Position numbers and translations under genes: made by a program | Notes under the pieces: generated by a model | The model's database searches: none | What the model was told of the DNA's origin: nothing | Seen by the model: the letters and a program-made list of their open reading frames with translations, nothing else | Shown here: positions 1 through 8,443 of the stretch, one piece after another | Numbering within the stretch: the first letter of the stretch is position 1 | Layout: each line of letters opens with the position of its first letter | Origin: Salinisphaera aquimarina | Lineage (GTDB): Bacteria > Pseudomonadota > Gammaproteobacteria > Nevskiales > Salinisphaeraceae | Direction: 5' to 3' | Length of the DNA: 64,000 nt | Assembly (NCBI RefSeq): GCF_042643355.1 | Contig: NZ_JBHRSS010000010.1 | Location: 186,001-250,000, forward strand

Positions 1-517
1 GACCGGTGCGGTGCTGGATACGACAGGCGTGGGCGTCGAATTTCTCCATCGCCTCGTGCTCGATATCGGCCAGCGTCTTCGCGGCCAGCGGGCCGTAGGC
101 AGAGTAGTCCATGGAGACGACTTCACGGCCTTGATTGGCCAGCCGAACGGTGCCGCCGAAGACCACCAGCGCGCCGCAGGTCTCGTCTTCGGTTTCGGCC
201 ATCAGGGCTGCGAGGTCGAGTTCCTGCGCGCTCAGATGGCGTTCGATGGCGACCTCGGGCTGGCCGCCGGAGACCGGCGGAATCAGGGCGATACGATCGC
301 CGTCGGCAAGCGTGGCATCGGCTGCGAGCAACGTATCGTCGCGGGCGCAGGCCGTGCGCTCCAGCAGCGCGGCCGCGTTGGGATACTGGAGCTGTGCGCC
401 GTGGATGAGAGCCGACGGCGTGAAGGGCGCCTGTACGGCCACCGGGACCTGGTCGGCGCCCATCAGCGACTGCAGCTCGCCGAAGCATTCGACGGTGACG
501 TCAATGATCTGGCTCAT
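1..517 (-). CDS. MoaD-MoaE fusion, molybdopterin synthase (partial, 3' end outside window)
   Basis: Reading leftward from the ATG at 517, one open frame of 172 codons reaches the window edge without a stop. Residues 1-85 look like MoaD, the small sulfur-carrier subunit of molybdopterin synthase, and end in the hallmark PPVSGG with the double glycine at 84-85. The frame then continues directly into MoaE-like sequence (about 88 onward) with VVFGGTVR, MDYSAYGPLAAK and ACRIQHRTG. Molybdopterin synthase sulfurates precursor Z during molybdenum cofactor synthesis, and MoaD normally needs a free C-terminal Gly-Gly. MoaD-MoaE fusions such as mycobacterial MoaX are known. I re-translated the whole stretch by hand and the fusion is continuous. 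The remainder of MoaE lies outside the window. Confidence 0.85.
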   Translation of the reverse strand, partial: MSQIIDVTVECFGELQSLMGADQVPVAVQAPFTPSALIHGAQLQYPNAAALLERTACARDDTLLAADATLADGDRIALIPPVSGGQPEVAIERHLSAQELDLAALMAETEDETCGALVVFGGTVRLANQGREVVSMDYSAYGPLAAKTLADIEHEAMEKFDAHACRIQHRTG

Positions 518-623
518 GATTTTAATCGTTGCCTTAAAGGCGGTTGTTCTGCGGCAAGGCTAGACGCCGGGCGCGGGCCGCGCAATTGCGGCCGTCGCGA
601 CTCGCGATGAAGTACGGCGCCGA

Positions 624-1850
624 CTACTGGCCCGTGGCCGCGGTATCGGCAACGGCAGTTCGGCGTGGCTCGGTCCACCAGAACACAAGCGCGGCGGCTT
701 CGAGTACGCCGGCCACCGTCATCGCACCCGGCCAGCCGGCGATATCGTAGGCCACCCCGGCCATCAGCGAGCCGGCCGCACCGCCGAGAAAGAAGCAACT
801 CATATAAGCGGTGGTGATCCGGCTGCGTGCTTCCGGGCGCAGGGTATAGATCATGCTCTGATTGAGAATCTGCACGCCCTGCACGCCCAGGTCCATCAGC
901 AGGATGCCGATCACCAGCGCGATCAGACTGTGCGGCAGCGCCGCCATGAGCACGAACGCGAGCAGTGCCGATACGATGAATCCGGCCGTGCCCAGCTGAC
1001 TGCGCCCGCCGTCGTGCAGACGTCCGGCCAGCGAAGCGCCGATCGCGCCGGCCGCACCCAGCAGGCTGAACAGGCCGATGGTGGTTTCGCTGTAGCCGTA
1101 GGGCGCGGGCGCCAGCAGAAAAGGCAGCGTGGTCCACATGATCGTGAACGAGGCAAAGCCGAGCGTGCCGTAGACGATGCGCCGGCGCAGGACCGGCTCA
1201 TCCACGATCAGGCCCGCGATCGAGCCGAGCACGCGGCCGTAATGCATGCGTTCGCCCGTGGCCTGGGTATCCGGCAGCACGCGATGAAGCAGATAGGCCA
1301 GCACCAGCAGCACCACCGACGCGCAGCCGAAGACCGCGCGCCAGCCGGCGACATCGGCAATCAGGCCGGAGAACGCCCGCGCCAGCAGGATGCCGATCAG
1401 CAGACCGCTCATCACCCGGCCGACCACCGCGCCGCGCTGATCGTCGGCGGCCAGATGCGCCGCCATGGGCACCATGATCTGGGCCGCGGTCGAGGTCAGG
1501 CCAATCAGGAAACTGGCGAGCAGGAACCCGTAGAACCCCGGCGCGAAGGCGGCGCAGGCCAGCGACAGGCAGGCACCCACGCTCACCATCGGCACCAGTC
1601 GGCGCCGATTGAAGAAATCGCCCAGCGGAACCAGGAATACCAGGCCCGCCACGAATCCCAGCTGGGTGACGGTGACAATGCTCGCCGCCGCGGCACTGGA
1701 GACGTCGAAGGTGCGCGCCAGCAGATCGAGCAGGGGCTGGGCGTAATAGATGCCGCCCACCGACAGGCCGCAGGCCACGGCCATGAGCCAGACGAGCGGG
1801 GTGGACGGTGTCAGAGGGGGCGGGCTGTTCGTTGATCGTTGATCGGTCAC
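624..1850 (-). CDS. MFS transporter, DHA1-like drug/solute exporter
   Basis: A 408-residue integral membrane protein with about twelve hydrophobic segments. The N-terminal half carries the MFS loop 2-3 signature as PLGDFFNRRRLVPM and the conserved GWRAVFGCAS segment near helix 5-6. Family knowledge places such proteins in the inner membrane as proton-coupled exporters or sugar/drug carriers, but the substrate cannot be read from sequence. The start is a GTG at 1850; the next internal ATG would remove part of the first membrane helix. It lies just upstream, in the minus-strand direction, of the MoaD-MoaE gene with about 106 bases between, so read-through is possible but not shown. Confidence 0.85.
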   Translation of the reverse strand: MTDQRSTNSPPPLTPSTPLVWLMAVACGLSVGGIYYAQPLLDLLARTFDVSSAAAASIVTVTQLGFVAGLVFLVPLGDFFNRRRLVPMVSVGACLSLACAAFAPGFYGFLLASFLIGLTSTAAQIMVPMAAHLAADDQRGAVVGRVMSGLLIGILLARAFSGLIADVAGWRAVFGCASVVLLVLAYLLHRVLPDTQATGERMHYGRVLGSIAGLIVDEPVLRRRIVYGTLGFASFTIMWTTLPFLLAPAPYGYSETTIGLFSLLGAAGAIGASLAGRLHDGGRSQLGTAGFIVSALLAFVLMAALPHSLIALVIGILLMDLGVQGVQILNQSMIYTLRPEARSRITTAYMSCFFLGGAAGSLMAGVAYDIAGWPGAMTVAGVLEAAALVFWWTEPRRTAVADTAATGQ

Positions 1851-1944
1851 GGAGGCTCTTGGCGGGCGACAGGCAAGCGCAACAGTTTAACGATGCATGA
1901 TGCAGCGACGAAATCGCGGTGCACGAAAATTCCGGCGCCACGTT

Positions 1945-1976
1945 AAAAAAGCCCGCCGGACATCAGTCGGGCGGGC
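1945..1976 (-). terminator. intrinsic terminator of the PepSY gene
   Basis: Inverted repeat GCCCGCC (1951-1957) / GGCGGGC (1970-1976). On the minus strand it is followed by a run of six T (1945-1950 read as A on plus). It lies 40 bases past the stop of the minus-strand PepSY gene ending at 2016, and between that gene and the MFS gene. Confidence 0.75.
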
Positions 1977-2015
1977 CGTGCCGCGCCGCGCGCGGTATTC
2001 TGAAGCGGTAGACGA

Positions 2016-2309
2016 TCAGTCGTCGTCGCGCTCGCTACGCAATACCTCGCCGGTCTTGCCGTCGACGGTTATCTCGACGCGCTGGCCGCTGGGGGCGGTG
2101 GCATCGACGTCGTAGCGATCCAGTTCCCGGTCGATGCTGTCGATATCGGTATAGCCCTTGCCCTCGAGCATCTCCACGGTCTTGGCAATCGACATCATCG
2201 AGCTGCTGCCCGATGTGCTGTCCTGGCTACTGTTCTGGGCAAGGGCAACGCCGCTGGCCAGTGTGAGGGCGGTGGCGGCGGTCAGGGCGATGCGTGTGCG
2301 TTTGATCAT
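2016..2309 (-). CDS. small secreted PepSY-domain protein
   Basis: A 97-residue protein with a Sec signal peptide (positive MIKRTR, hydrophobic core, cleavage near ALAQ at 25), a Ser-rich linker and a PepSY-type module from about 42: KTVEMLEGKGYTDIDSIDRE, then RVEITVDGKTGEVL. PepSY modules are periplasmic folds often linked to inhibition of peptidases or to two-component signalling. It is divergent from a second small exported acidic protein gene (2421) and next to a PhoPQ-like system, so a periplasmic accessory role in that signalling is an inference. A terminator follows it. Confidence 0.8.
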   Translation of the reverse strand: MIKRTRIALTAATALTLASGVALAQNSSQDSTSGSSSMMSIAKTVEMLEGKGYTDIDSIDRELDRYDVDATAPSGQRVEITVDGKTGEVLRSERDDD

Positions 2310-2420
2310 GGATAGGTCTCCATTGGGTGAGTTCGAAAGCGATGCTGCGCCGCGTGCGTCGAATTCGGGGTGAACGTCGCGTTAATCGCCAATTCATCGC
2401 GGTGCTCATCCAATGAGGCC

Positions 2421-2789
2421 ATGCGAAATACTTCGACATCGTGGCGCGTCGCGCTGGCGCTCCTGTGCGCAATCGTCATGCTGCCGGTGGCCGCGTCGCG
2501 GGCCGACGACGATGACGACGACATGGATGCGGCGCGAGCGGCGCTGGCGGCCGGCGATATTCGTCCGCTCGACGCGCTGCTGGCAAAGGTCGAGCGCGAA
2601 TGCCGGGGCCGCTTCGTGGAAATGGAACTGGAACGCGACGACGGCCTCTGGATCTATGAAATAAAGTTGCTCGGGCCGCGCGGTGATGTGGCCGAGCTGG
2701 AATACGACGCCCGCGATTTCGCGCTGGTCGAGGCCGAAGGCCGACGGTTGGACCTGCTCGACTGCGTGCCGCCGGGCACGCCGGACTGA
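2421..2789 (+). CDS. small exported PepSY-like protein upstream of a two-component system
   Basis: A 122-residue protein starting at the ATG at 2421, preceded by a TGAGG ribosome site. A GTG at 2370 would add 17 residues ahead of the signal peptide and is less likely. Residues 1-28 form a signal peptide, followed by an acidic stretch of six Asp. The rest (AARAALAAGDIRPLDALLAK, later GLWIYEIKLLGPRGDVAELE and YDARDF) matches the layout of PepSY-like proteins that sit in operons with OmpR-type regulators. It lies 53 bases before the response regulator gene on the same strand, so co-transcription is likely. Its function is unknown. Confidence 0.75.
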   Translation: MRNTSTSWRVALALLCAIVMLPVAASRADDDDDDMDAARAALAAGDIRPLDALLAKVERECRGRFVEMELERDDGLWIYEIKLLGPRGDVAELEYDARDFALVEAEGRRLDLLDCVPPGTPD

Positions 2790-2842
2790 CCGGCCCGATC
2801 GCTGGCAGACAGGGGCTTATGAACATATCCGGGGTGGATTAG

Positions 2843-3538
2843 ATGCGGCTGCTCGTGGTCGAAGACGAACCCACGCTCGCCGAGCAGCTCGGCGAGGCGC
2901 TGGCCGAGGCCGGCTATGCGGTGGATGTATCCGGCGACGGCGAGGACGCCGCCTACCGCGGCGCCACCGAGCCCTACGACGCGATCGTGCTCGATCTGGG
3001 CCTGCCGCGCCTGGACGGCCTGAGCGTGCTGCGGCGCTGGCGGACAGAACTGATCGATGTGCCGGTGCTGGTACTCACCGCGCGCGGTGAATGGCATGAG
3101 AAGGTCGACGGCATGGACGCCGGCGCCGACGATTATCTGGCCAAGCCATTCCGCATGGAAGAACTGCTGGCGCGCCTGCGGGCGTTGATTCGCCGGGCCA
3201 GTGGCAGTGCCTCGGCCGTGCTCGAGCGCGGCGGGGTGACACTGGATACGCGTACCGCGCGGGTGAGCGTGGCCGATCGACCGGTCAGGCTCACCGGCCA
3301 TGAATATCGCGTGTTGTCCTACCTGATGCACCATGCCGGCGAGATCGTGTCGCGCAGCGAACTCATCGACCATATCTATGCACAGGATTTCGATCGCGAC
3401 TCCAACACCATCGAAGTCTTCATCCGGCGGCTGCGCAGCAAGCTCGGCGGCGAAGTCATCGTCACCGAACGCGGTTTCGGCTATCGCTTTGCCGTGCACG
3501 AGGCAGTGGCCGGCAACAACGGCGAGGGCGACGATTGA
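2843..3538 (+). CDS. OmpR/PhoP-family response regulator
   Basis: A 231-residue two-domain regulator. The N-terminal receiver (1-115) shows the acidic pair in VVEDEPTLAEQ, the phosphoacceptor Asp in IVLDLGLPRLDG and the Lys of DYLAKPF. The C-terminal winged helix (about 128-222) has LTGHEYRVLSYLMHHAGEIV and the recognition-helix region SNTIEVFIRRLRSKLG. It should bind DNA when phosphorylated by the kinase encoded immediately downstream, whose start overlaps its stop by four bases. The family is that of PhoP/QseB. The target genes are not shown; the adjacent PepSY-type genes are plausible members. Confidence 0.93.
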   Translation: MRLLVVEDEPTLAEQLGEALAEAGYAVDVSGDGEDAAYRGATEPYDAIVLDLGLPRLDGLSVLRRWRTELIDVPVLVLTARGEWHEKVDGMDAGADDYLAKPFRMEELLARLRALIRRASGSASAVLERGGVTLDTRTARVSVADRPVRLTGHEYRVLSYLMHHAGEIVSRSELIDHIYAQDFDRDSNTIEVFIRRLRSKLGGEVIVTERGFGYRFAVHEAVAGNNGEGDD

Positions 3539-4890
3539 GACGCGCATCGCTGCAACGGCGATTGTTTCTCGGCGCGCTGGCGTGGATCGTGGTCGCGCTG
3601 GTGGTCACCGGACTGGTGTTGTCGCTGCTTTTTCGTCAACACCTCGAAGATGAACTCGCGCGCCGTCTGGACGCGGATTTTCTGCAGCTTGTCTCGCAGC
3701 TGAGCGTCGACGCGAACGGTCGGCTGGTGCAGGCGCGGCCGATGAGCGATCCGCTCTATCAGCGCGTGTTTTCCGGGCGCTACTGGCAGGTCGACAGCGC
3801 CGAGGCCGGCGGCGCGGCCGAACCTTTGCTGCGTTCACGCTCGCTGTGGCAACACCGCCTGGACAGCGGCGAGAGTGACGCGGCGAGCGGCCCGCGCCGT
3901 ATCGTCGGGGTTCGCGCCACGCCGCTGCTGGCCATCGCCCGGGACATCACCCTGCCGCGCCGCGCCGGCGCCCTGCGCCTGACCGTCGCCGCCGATCTGC
4001 GCCCCGTCGAGAACGCGGTGCATTCATTCATCGGCGCACTGATGCTGGCGCTCGGGGTGCTGGCACTGGGGCTGATTGCGGCGGCCGCGCTCCAGGTCGG
4101 CCTGGGCCTGCGCCCGTTGCGGCGTCTGCGTGCCGAACTGGGCGCCATCCGGCGTGCCGCCAGTACGCGGGTGTCGGGCGATTATCCCGGCGAGGTCGCG
4201 CCGCTGGTGGCTGATCTGAACACCGTGCTCGCCGCCAACGAAAGCCTCATCGAGCGGGCCCGCGATCAGGCCGGCAATCTGGCCCATGCCCTGAAGACCC
4301 CGCTGTCGGTGATCGGCAACGAGGCCGATCGCCTGGGCCGAGAGGGCGATACCGTGCGCGCCACGCGCCTGCAGCGCGAGGTGCAGGCGATGCGGCGCCA
4401 GGTCGACTGGCATCTGGCCCGTACCCGGATCGCCGGCACCCGGCGCGCCGGTCTCGCCACGCCGGTCGCGCCGGTACTCGCGCGTCTGCAGCGCACGCTG
4501 CAACGGCTGCACGGCGAGGCCGGTCTGGTAATCGACGTGGATTGTGACGACGCGCTGGTCTTCGCCGGCGAAAGCCAGGATCTCGAGCAGATGCTCGGCA
4601 ATCTGATGGATAACGCCTGCAAGTGGGCACGCGGCGTGATCGAGGTCCGCGTGCTGCGCGAGGACGGGCGCCTGTGCCTGTGCGTGGATGACGATGGCCA
4701 CGGGCTGGACACGGCGCAGCGCGAGCAGGCGCTCGTGCGCGGCCAGCGGTTCGACGAAACCACGCCCGGTTCGGGGCTGGGGCTGGCGATCGTCAGTGAT
4801 CTGGCGGCGGCCTACGACGGCGCCCTGGTACTGGAAGCCGCCGCACTCGGCGGGCTGTCCGCCCAGCTCTGGCTGCCGGCAGCCGGCTAG
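3535..4890 (+). CDS. PhoQ-like sensor histidine kinase
   Basis: A 451-residue inner-membrane kinase with a TTG start overlapping the regulator stop as TTGA. It has a membrane helix at about 10-30, a periplasmic region to about 160, a second helix at about 165-190, then HAMP-like and kinase domains. The H-box reads HALKTPLSVIGNEADR, the PhoQ-type variant. The N-box is GNLMDNACKWA, with G boxes VDDDGHGLD and GSGLGLAIVSDLAA. The ligand is not evident. The periplasmic PepSY-like proteins next door could act as sensory partners, which is inference only. The gene converges with the MBL gene only 24 bases away. Confidence 0.92.
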   Translation: MRRASLQRRLFLGALAWIVVALVVTGLVLSLLFRQHLEDELARRLDADFLQLVSQLSVDANGRLVQARPMSDPLYQRVFSGRYWQVDSAEAGGAAEPLLRSRSLWQHRLDSGESDAASGPRRIVGVRATPLLAIARDITLPRRAGALRLTVAADLRPVENAVHSFIGALMLALGVLALGLIAAAALQVGLGLRPLRRLRAELGAIRRAASTRVSGDYPGEVAPLVADLNTVLAANESLIERARDQAGNLAHALKTPLSVIGNEADRLGREGDTVRATRLQREVQAMRRQVDWHLARTRIAGTRRAGLATPVAPVLARLQRTLQRLHGEAGLVIDVDCDDALVFAGESQDLEQMLGNLMDNACKWARGVIEVRVLREDGRLCLCVDDDGHGLDTAQREQALVRGQRFDETTPGSGLGLAIVSDLAAAYDGALVLEAAALGGLSAQLWLPAAG

Positions 4891-4914
4891 CGATGGCTCA
4901 TCCGGGTCTTGGTC

Positions 4915-5778
4915 TCAAAAACGATTGAGCGGTATTTTCAGGTACGAGGTGCCGTTGTCTTCGGGCTCGGGCAGACGTCCGCCCCGGATATTGACCTGCA
5001 GGGCAGCCAGCATCCGCGCCGGCAGCGGTAGTTCCGCGTCACGCGCTTCGCGCAGGGCAACATAGGCGGGCTCGTCCAGGCCCCGCACATGCGGATTGTG
5101 TGCGCGCTGCTCGGCCACGGTGGACTCCCAGCGCGGCTCGCGGCCGTCGGGCATGTAGTCGTGGCCGGTGAACAGGCGCGTGGCGGCCGGCAGCTCCAGA
5201 ATCTGCTGGATGGAACGATACAGATCGCGCGCGCTGCCGCCCGGGAAATCGGCCCGCGCACTGCCGAAATCGGGCATGAACAGGGTGTCGTGTACAAAGG
5301 CCGCGTCGCCGATCACATAAGTGATCGAGGCCAGCGTATGGCCGGGCGAGAACAGCACTCGGCCCTGCAATGCGCCGAGCCGGAAGCTGTCGCCGTCCGC
5401 GAACAGGTGATCCCACTGCCGGCCGTCGGTGGCCAGGTCGGGCAGGTTATGAATGTCCTTCCACAGCGCCTGGACCGCGGTGATCCGGTCGCCGATCGCC
5501 CGCGGCGCGTCCAGCAGGTCGGCCAGATACACGGCAGCCGAGAAATGATCCGCGTGCGGGTGGGTGTCGAGTATCCAATCGACGCTCAGGCCGCGGCCGC
5601 GGATGAAGGCGATGATTTCATCGGCCGATTCGGTGCTGGTGCGGCCCGAAGCCGGGTCGAAATCCCAGACCGGATCGATCACCGCACAATGCGCCGTGGC
5701 CGGGTCGATCACCACATACTGGACGCTGAACGTGTTGTCATCGAAGAAGGCTACGACTTCGGGGATGGCGTCCGTCAT
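4915..5778 (-). CDS. MBL-fold metallohydrolase (ETHE1/Blh-like)
   Basis: A 287-residue metallo-beta-lactamase fold protein. The metal motif is DTHPHADHFSAA (HxHxDH), followed by FSPGHTLASITYVIGD, the Asp of HDTLFMPDFGSARADFPGG and the terminal LFTGHDYMPDGREP. This pattern fits persulfide dioxygenase/hydroxyacylglutathione hydrolase relatives, often annotated as beta-lactamase hydrolase-like proteins. A role in glutathione-linked or sulfur metabolism is family-level inference. It follows rpiA on the minus strand with about 30 bases between, so the two are probably co-transcribed. Confidence 0.85.
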   Translation of the reverse strand: MTDAIPEVVAFFDDNTFSVQYVVIDPATAHCAVIDPVWDFDPASGRTSTESADEIIAFIRGRGLSVDWILDTHPHADHFSAAVYLADLLDAPRAIGDRITAVQALWKDIHNLPDLATDGRQWDHLFADGDSFRLGALQGRVLFSPGHTLASITYVIGDAAFVHDTLFMPDFGSARADFPGGSARDLYRSIQQILELPAATRLFTGHDYMPDGREPRWESTVAEQRAHNPHVRGLDEPAYVALREARDAELPLPARMLAALQVNIRGGRLPEPEDNGTSYLKIPLNRF

Positions 5779-5808
5779 GGGCAGCGGGCTCGACGCGGAT
5801 CGTGACTT

Positions 5809-6471
5809 CTAACGGGTAATGACATCGACGCCGCCCTTGGCGCCGACGATGAGCACGTCCGCCGGCCGGCGCGCGAACAGGCCGACAGTGACCACGCCGG
5901 GCAGGGCATTGATCGCGTCCTCGAGTTCGATCGGATTCATGATCTCGAGGTTGTGCACGTCCAGAATCGGATGACCGTTGTCGCTGATGAATCCGGTGCG
6001 CAGCTCCGGTTCGCCGCCGAGCTTGACCAGGGCACGGGCCACGCTCGAGCGGGCCATTTCGATGACTTCCACCGGCAGCGGAAAACGGCCCAGCAGGTCG
6101 ACGCGTTTGGAGTCGTCGACCATGCATACGAAGGTGCGGGCCGCGCCGGCGATGATCTTCTCGCGGGTGAGCGCGCCGCCGCCGCCCTTGATCAGTTCGA
6201 GATGTGCATTGGCTTCGTCGGCGCCGTCGATATAGACGCCGAGCGCGCCGCTGCTGTTGAGATCGACCACGTCGAAGCCGGCCGCGCGCAGGCGCTCCGT
6301 AGTGGCCTTGGAACTGGACACGCAGCCCGGAATCTCGGGCTTGCGCTCGGCCAGTACGTCGATGAAATGATTGACCGTCGAGCCGGTGCCGACCCCCAGA
6401 TATTCGCCGTCGCGCACGTGTTCATAGGCCGCCTCGGCGGCCGCACGCTTGAGTTCTTCCTGCTTGCTCAT
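5809..6471 (-). CDS. rpiA: ribose-5-phosphate isomerase A
   Basis: A 220-residue cytosolic enzyme that interconverts ribose 5-phosphate and ribulose 5-phosphate in the pentose phosphate pathway. Diagnostic motifs are GVGTGSTVNHFID near residue 27, the substrate loop DGADEAN and the catalytic segment KGGGGALTREKI. Length is typical for RpiA. The MBL hydrolase gene follows on the same strand. Confidence 0.97.
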   Translation of the reverse strand: MSKQEELKRAAAEAAYEHVRDGEYLGVGTGSTVNHFIDVLAERKPEIPGCVSSSKATTERLRAAGFDVVDLNSSGALGVYIDGADEANAHLELIKGGGGALTREKIIAGAARTFVCMVDDSKRVDLLGRFPLPVEVIEMARSSVARALVKLGGEPELRTGFISDNGHPILDVHNLEIMNPIELEDAINALPGVVTVGLFARRPADVLIVGAKGGVDVITR

Positions 6472-6622
6472 TGCTCGTTCCGGTATCGATTTGCGCCGAT
6501 TCTAACGCAGTTGCCGGGCGGTATTGTCGGTGGCGCACGGGGCCGGACACGGGGCGCGGCCTAGCCGTGGCACGCCTCGCGCGCGGCTGGACGGCGAGCG
6601 TGTCGCCTTCGGTTTATAGGCG

Positions 6623-7321
6623 TCAGCCGCGCGCGCCGAAGATGTCGGTACCCACACGCACGTGGGTTGCGCCTTCGGCGATCGCGGCTTCCAGGTCGGC
6701 GCTCATGCCGATCGAGAGGGTATCCAGCCGATGGCCGTCGGCGTTGAGGCCTTCCATGAGTTCGCGCAGTGTCGCGAACGGCCGGCGCTGGCTGTCGTAG
6801 TCGTCGCTGTAGGTGGGGATGGTCATCAGTCCGCGCAGGCGCAGGTTGGGCAATTCGGCGATCTGCGCGGCCAGCGCCGGCAGTGCGTCGGCGGCGATGC
6901 CGGACTTGCTGTCCTCGTCGTCGACGTTGACCTGGATGCAGATATTCAGTGGCGCCATGCCGTCGGGACGCTGGTCGGAAAGCCGGCGCGCGATCTTGAA
7001 ACGGTCGACCGCATGGGCCCAGGCGAAGTGCGCGGCAATATCGCGGGTCTTGTTTGACTGAATGTCGCCGATAAAGTGCCAGACGGGTTGGCGAGCGGCG
7101 AGTGCGTCGATCTTGGCCAGCGCGTCCTGGAGATAGTTTTCACCGAAATCGAGCTGGCCGGCGTCGAGTGCGGCCGCCACCAGTGCCACCGGCTTGGTCT
7201 TGCTGACCGCGACGAGCCGGATCTCGTCGGCAGCGCGATGGCAATCGCGCGCGGCGTGCGCGATACGCGCGCGAACCGCGTCGAGATTGGCAGCAATATC
7301 GTCGGGGCGGGTATCGGTCAT
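6623..7321 (-). CDS. YggS-family pyridoxal-phosphate homeostasis protein
   Basis: A 232-residue PLP-binding protein of the YggS/PLPBP family. The PLP lysine lies in LVAVSKTKPV, and FGENYLQDALAKI, WHFIGDIQSNK and the C-terminal LSIGMSADLEAAI are family signatures. It is a single TIM-barrel domain with no decarboxylase domain, and is thought to buffer PLP and balance amino-acid pools. In many proteobacteria yggS lies beside pilT. Here the two are divergent with 70 bases between, a shared promoter region. Confidence 0.95.
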   Translation of the reverse strand: MTDTRPDDIAANLDAVRARIAHAARDCHRAADEIRLVAVSKTKPVALVAAALDAGQLDFGENYLQDALAKIDALAARQPVWHFIGDIQSNKTRDIAAHFAWAHAVDRFKIARRLSDQRPDGMAPLNICIQVNVDDEDSKSGIAADALPALAAQIAELPNLRLRGLMTIPTYSDDYDSQRRPFATLRELMEGLNADGHRLDTLSIGMSADLEAAIAEGATHVRVGTDIFGARG

Positions 7322-7391
7322 CGGTTATGTTTTTGGCATCGGGTACGGTTAGAGTACGCGACAAGCTTGCAGCGATGGACATCGGGGGCTC

Positions 7392-8438
7392 ATGGATATT
7401 TCTCAGTTACTGGCTTTTTCGGTCAAGCAGAACGCATCGGATCTGCATCTGTCGGCCGGCCTGCCGCCGATGATCCGTGTCGATGGCGACATGCGGCGAA
7501 TCAATCTGCCGTCGATGGAACACAAGGAAGTGTTCGATCTCGTCTACGACATCATGAACGATCGCCAGCGCAAGGATTACGACGAGAATCTGGAGACCGA
7601 TTTCTCGTTCGAGATTCCGGACCTGGCGCGTTTTCGTGTCAACGTGTTCTATCAGAATCGTGGCTCGGCGGCCGTTTTTCGCACGATTCCCTCCGAAGTG
7701 CTCACGCTCGAGGATCTCGATGCGCCCAAGAGCTTTCGCGATATCGCCAGCCTGCCGCGCGGTCTGGTGCTGGTCACCGGCCCGACCGGCTCCGGCAAGT
7801 CGACCACGCTCGCGGCAATGGTCAACCACAAGAACGAAACCGAGCTCGGCCATATTCTCACCGTCGAGGATCCGATCGAGTTCGTGCACAGCTCGCGCAA
7901 GTGCCTGATCAATCAGCGTGAAGTCGCCCGCGATACGCATTCGTTCGCCGCCGCGCTGCGCTCGGCGCTGCGCGAGGATCCGGACACCATTCTGGTCGGC
8001 GAGCTGCGCGATCTGGAAACCATCCGCCTGGCGCTGACGGCCGCGGAGACCGGGCATCTGGTGTTCGGCACGCTGCATACCAGCTCCGCGGCCAAGACCA
8101 TCGACCGCATCATCGACGTGTTTCCGGGCGCGGAGAAGGATATGGTGCGATCGATGTTGTCCGAGTCGCTGCGCGCGGTGATTTCACAGACGCTGCTCAA
8201 GAAGAAGGCGGGTGGTCGGGTTGCCGCCCACGAGATCATGATCGGCACGCCGGCGATCCGTAACCTCATCCGCGAGGGCAAGGTGGCACAGATGTATTCC
8301 TCGATTCAGACCGGCCAGTCGGTCGGCATGCAGACGCTCGATCAGTGTCTGCAGGATCTGGTGCGCCGCGGCGTGGTCAATCGCGAAGAGGCCGGCCGGC
8401 GTGCCGCCAATCGCGATGCCCTGGCCGCCACCGGATAG
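7392..8438 (+). CDS. pilT: type IV pilus retraction ATPase PilT
   Basis: A 348-residue hexameric ATPase that depolymerises type IV pili for twitching, DNA uptake and surface sensing, at the cytoplasmic face of the pilus machine. Visible motifs are Walker A GPTGSGKSTTLAAM, Asp box DPIEFVH, Walker B LVGELRDLET, His box TGHLVFGTLHTSSA and the PilT-specific AIRNLIREGK and GMQTLDQCL. All catalytic positions are present. It is the first of three tandem paralogues, with pilU starting six bases after its stop. A promoter must lie in the short region shared with yggS. Confidence 0.97.
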   Translation: MDISQLLAFSVKQNASDLHLSAGLPPMIRVDGDMRRINLPSMEHKEVFDLVYDIMNDRQRKDYDENLETDFSFEIPDLARFRVNVFYQNRGSAAVFRTIPSEVLTLEDLDAPKSFRDIASLPRGLVLVTGPTGSGKSTTLAAMVNHKNETELGHILTVEDPIEFVHSSRKCLINQREVARDTHSFAAALRSALREDPDTILVGELRDLETIRLALTAAETGHLVFGTLHTSSAAKTIDRIIDVFPGAEKDMVRSMLSESLRAVISQTLLKKKAGGRVAAHEIMIGTPAIRNLIREGKVAQMYSSIQTGQSVGMQTLDQCLQDLVRRGVVNREEAGRRAANRDALAATG

Positions 8439-8443
8439 CCGTA

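Noticed and set aside
2370..2420. GTG start extending the PepSY-like protein by 17 residues
   Set aside because: The extension precedes a complete signal peptide and the ATG at 2421 has its own ribosome site.
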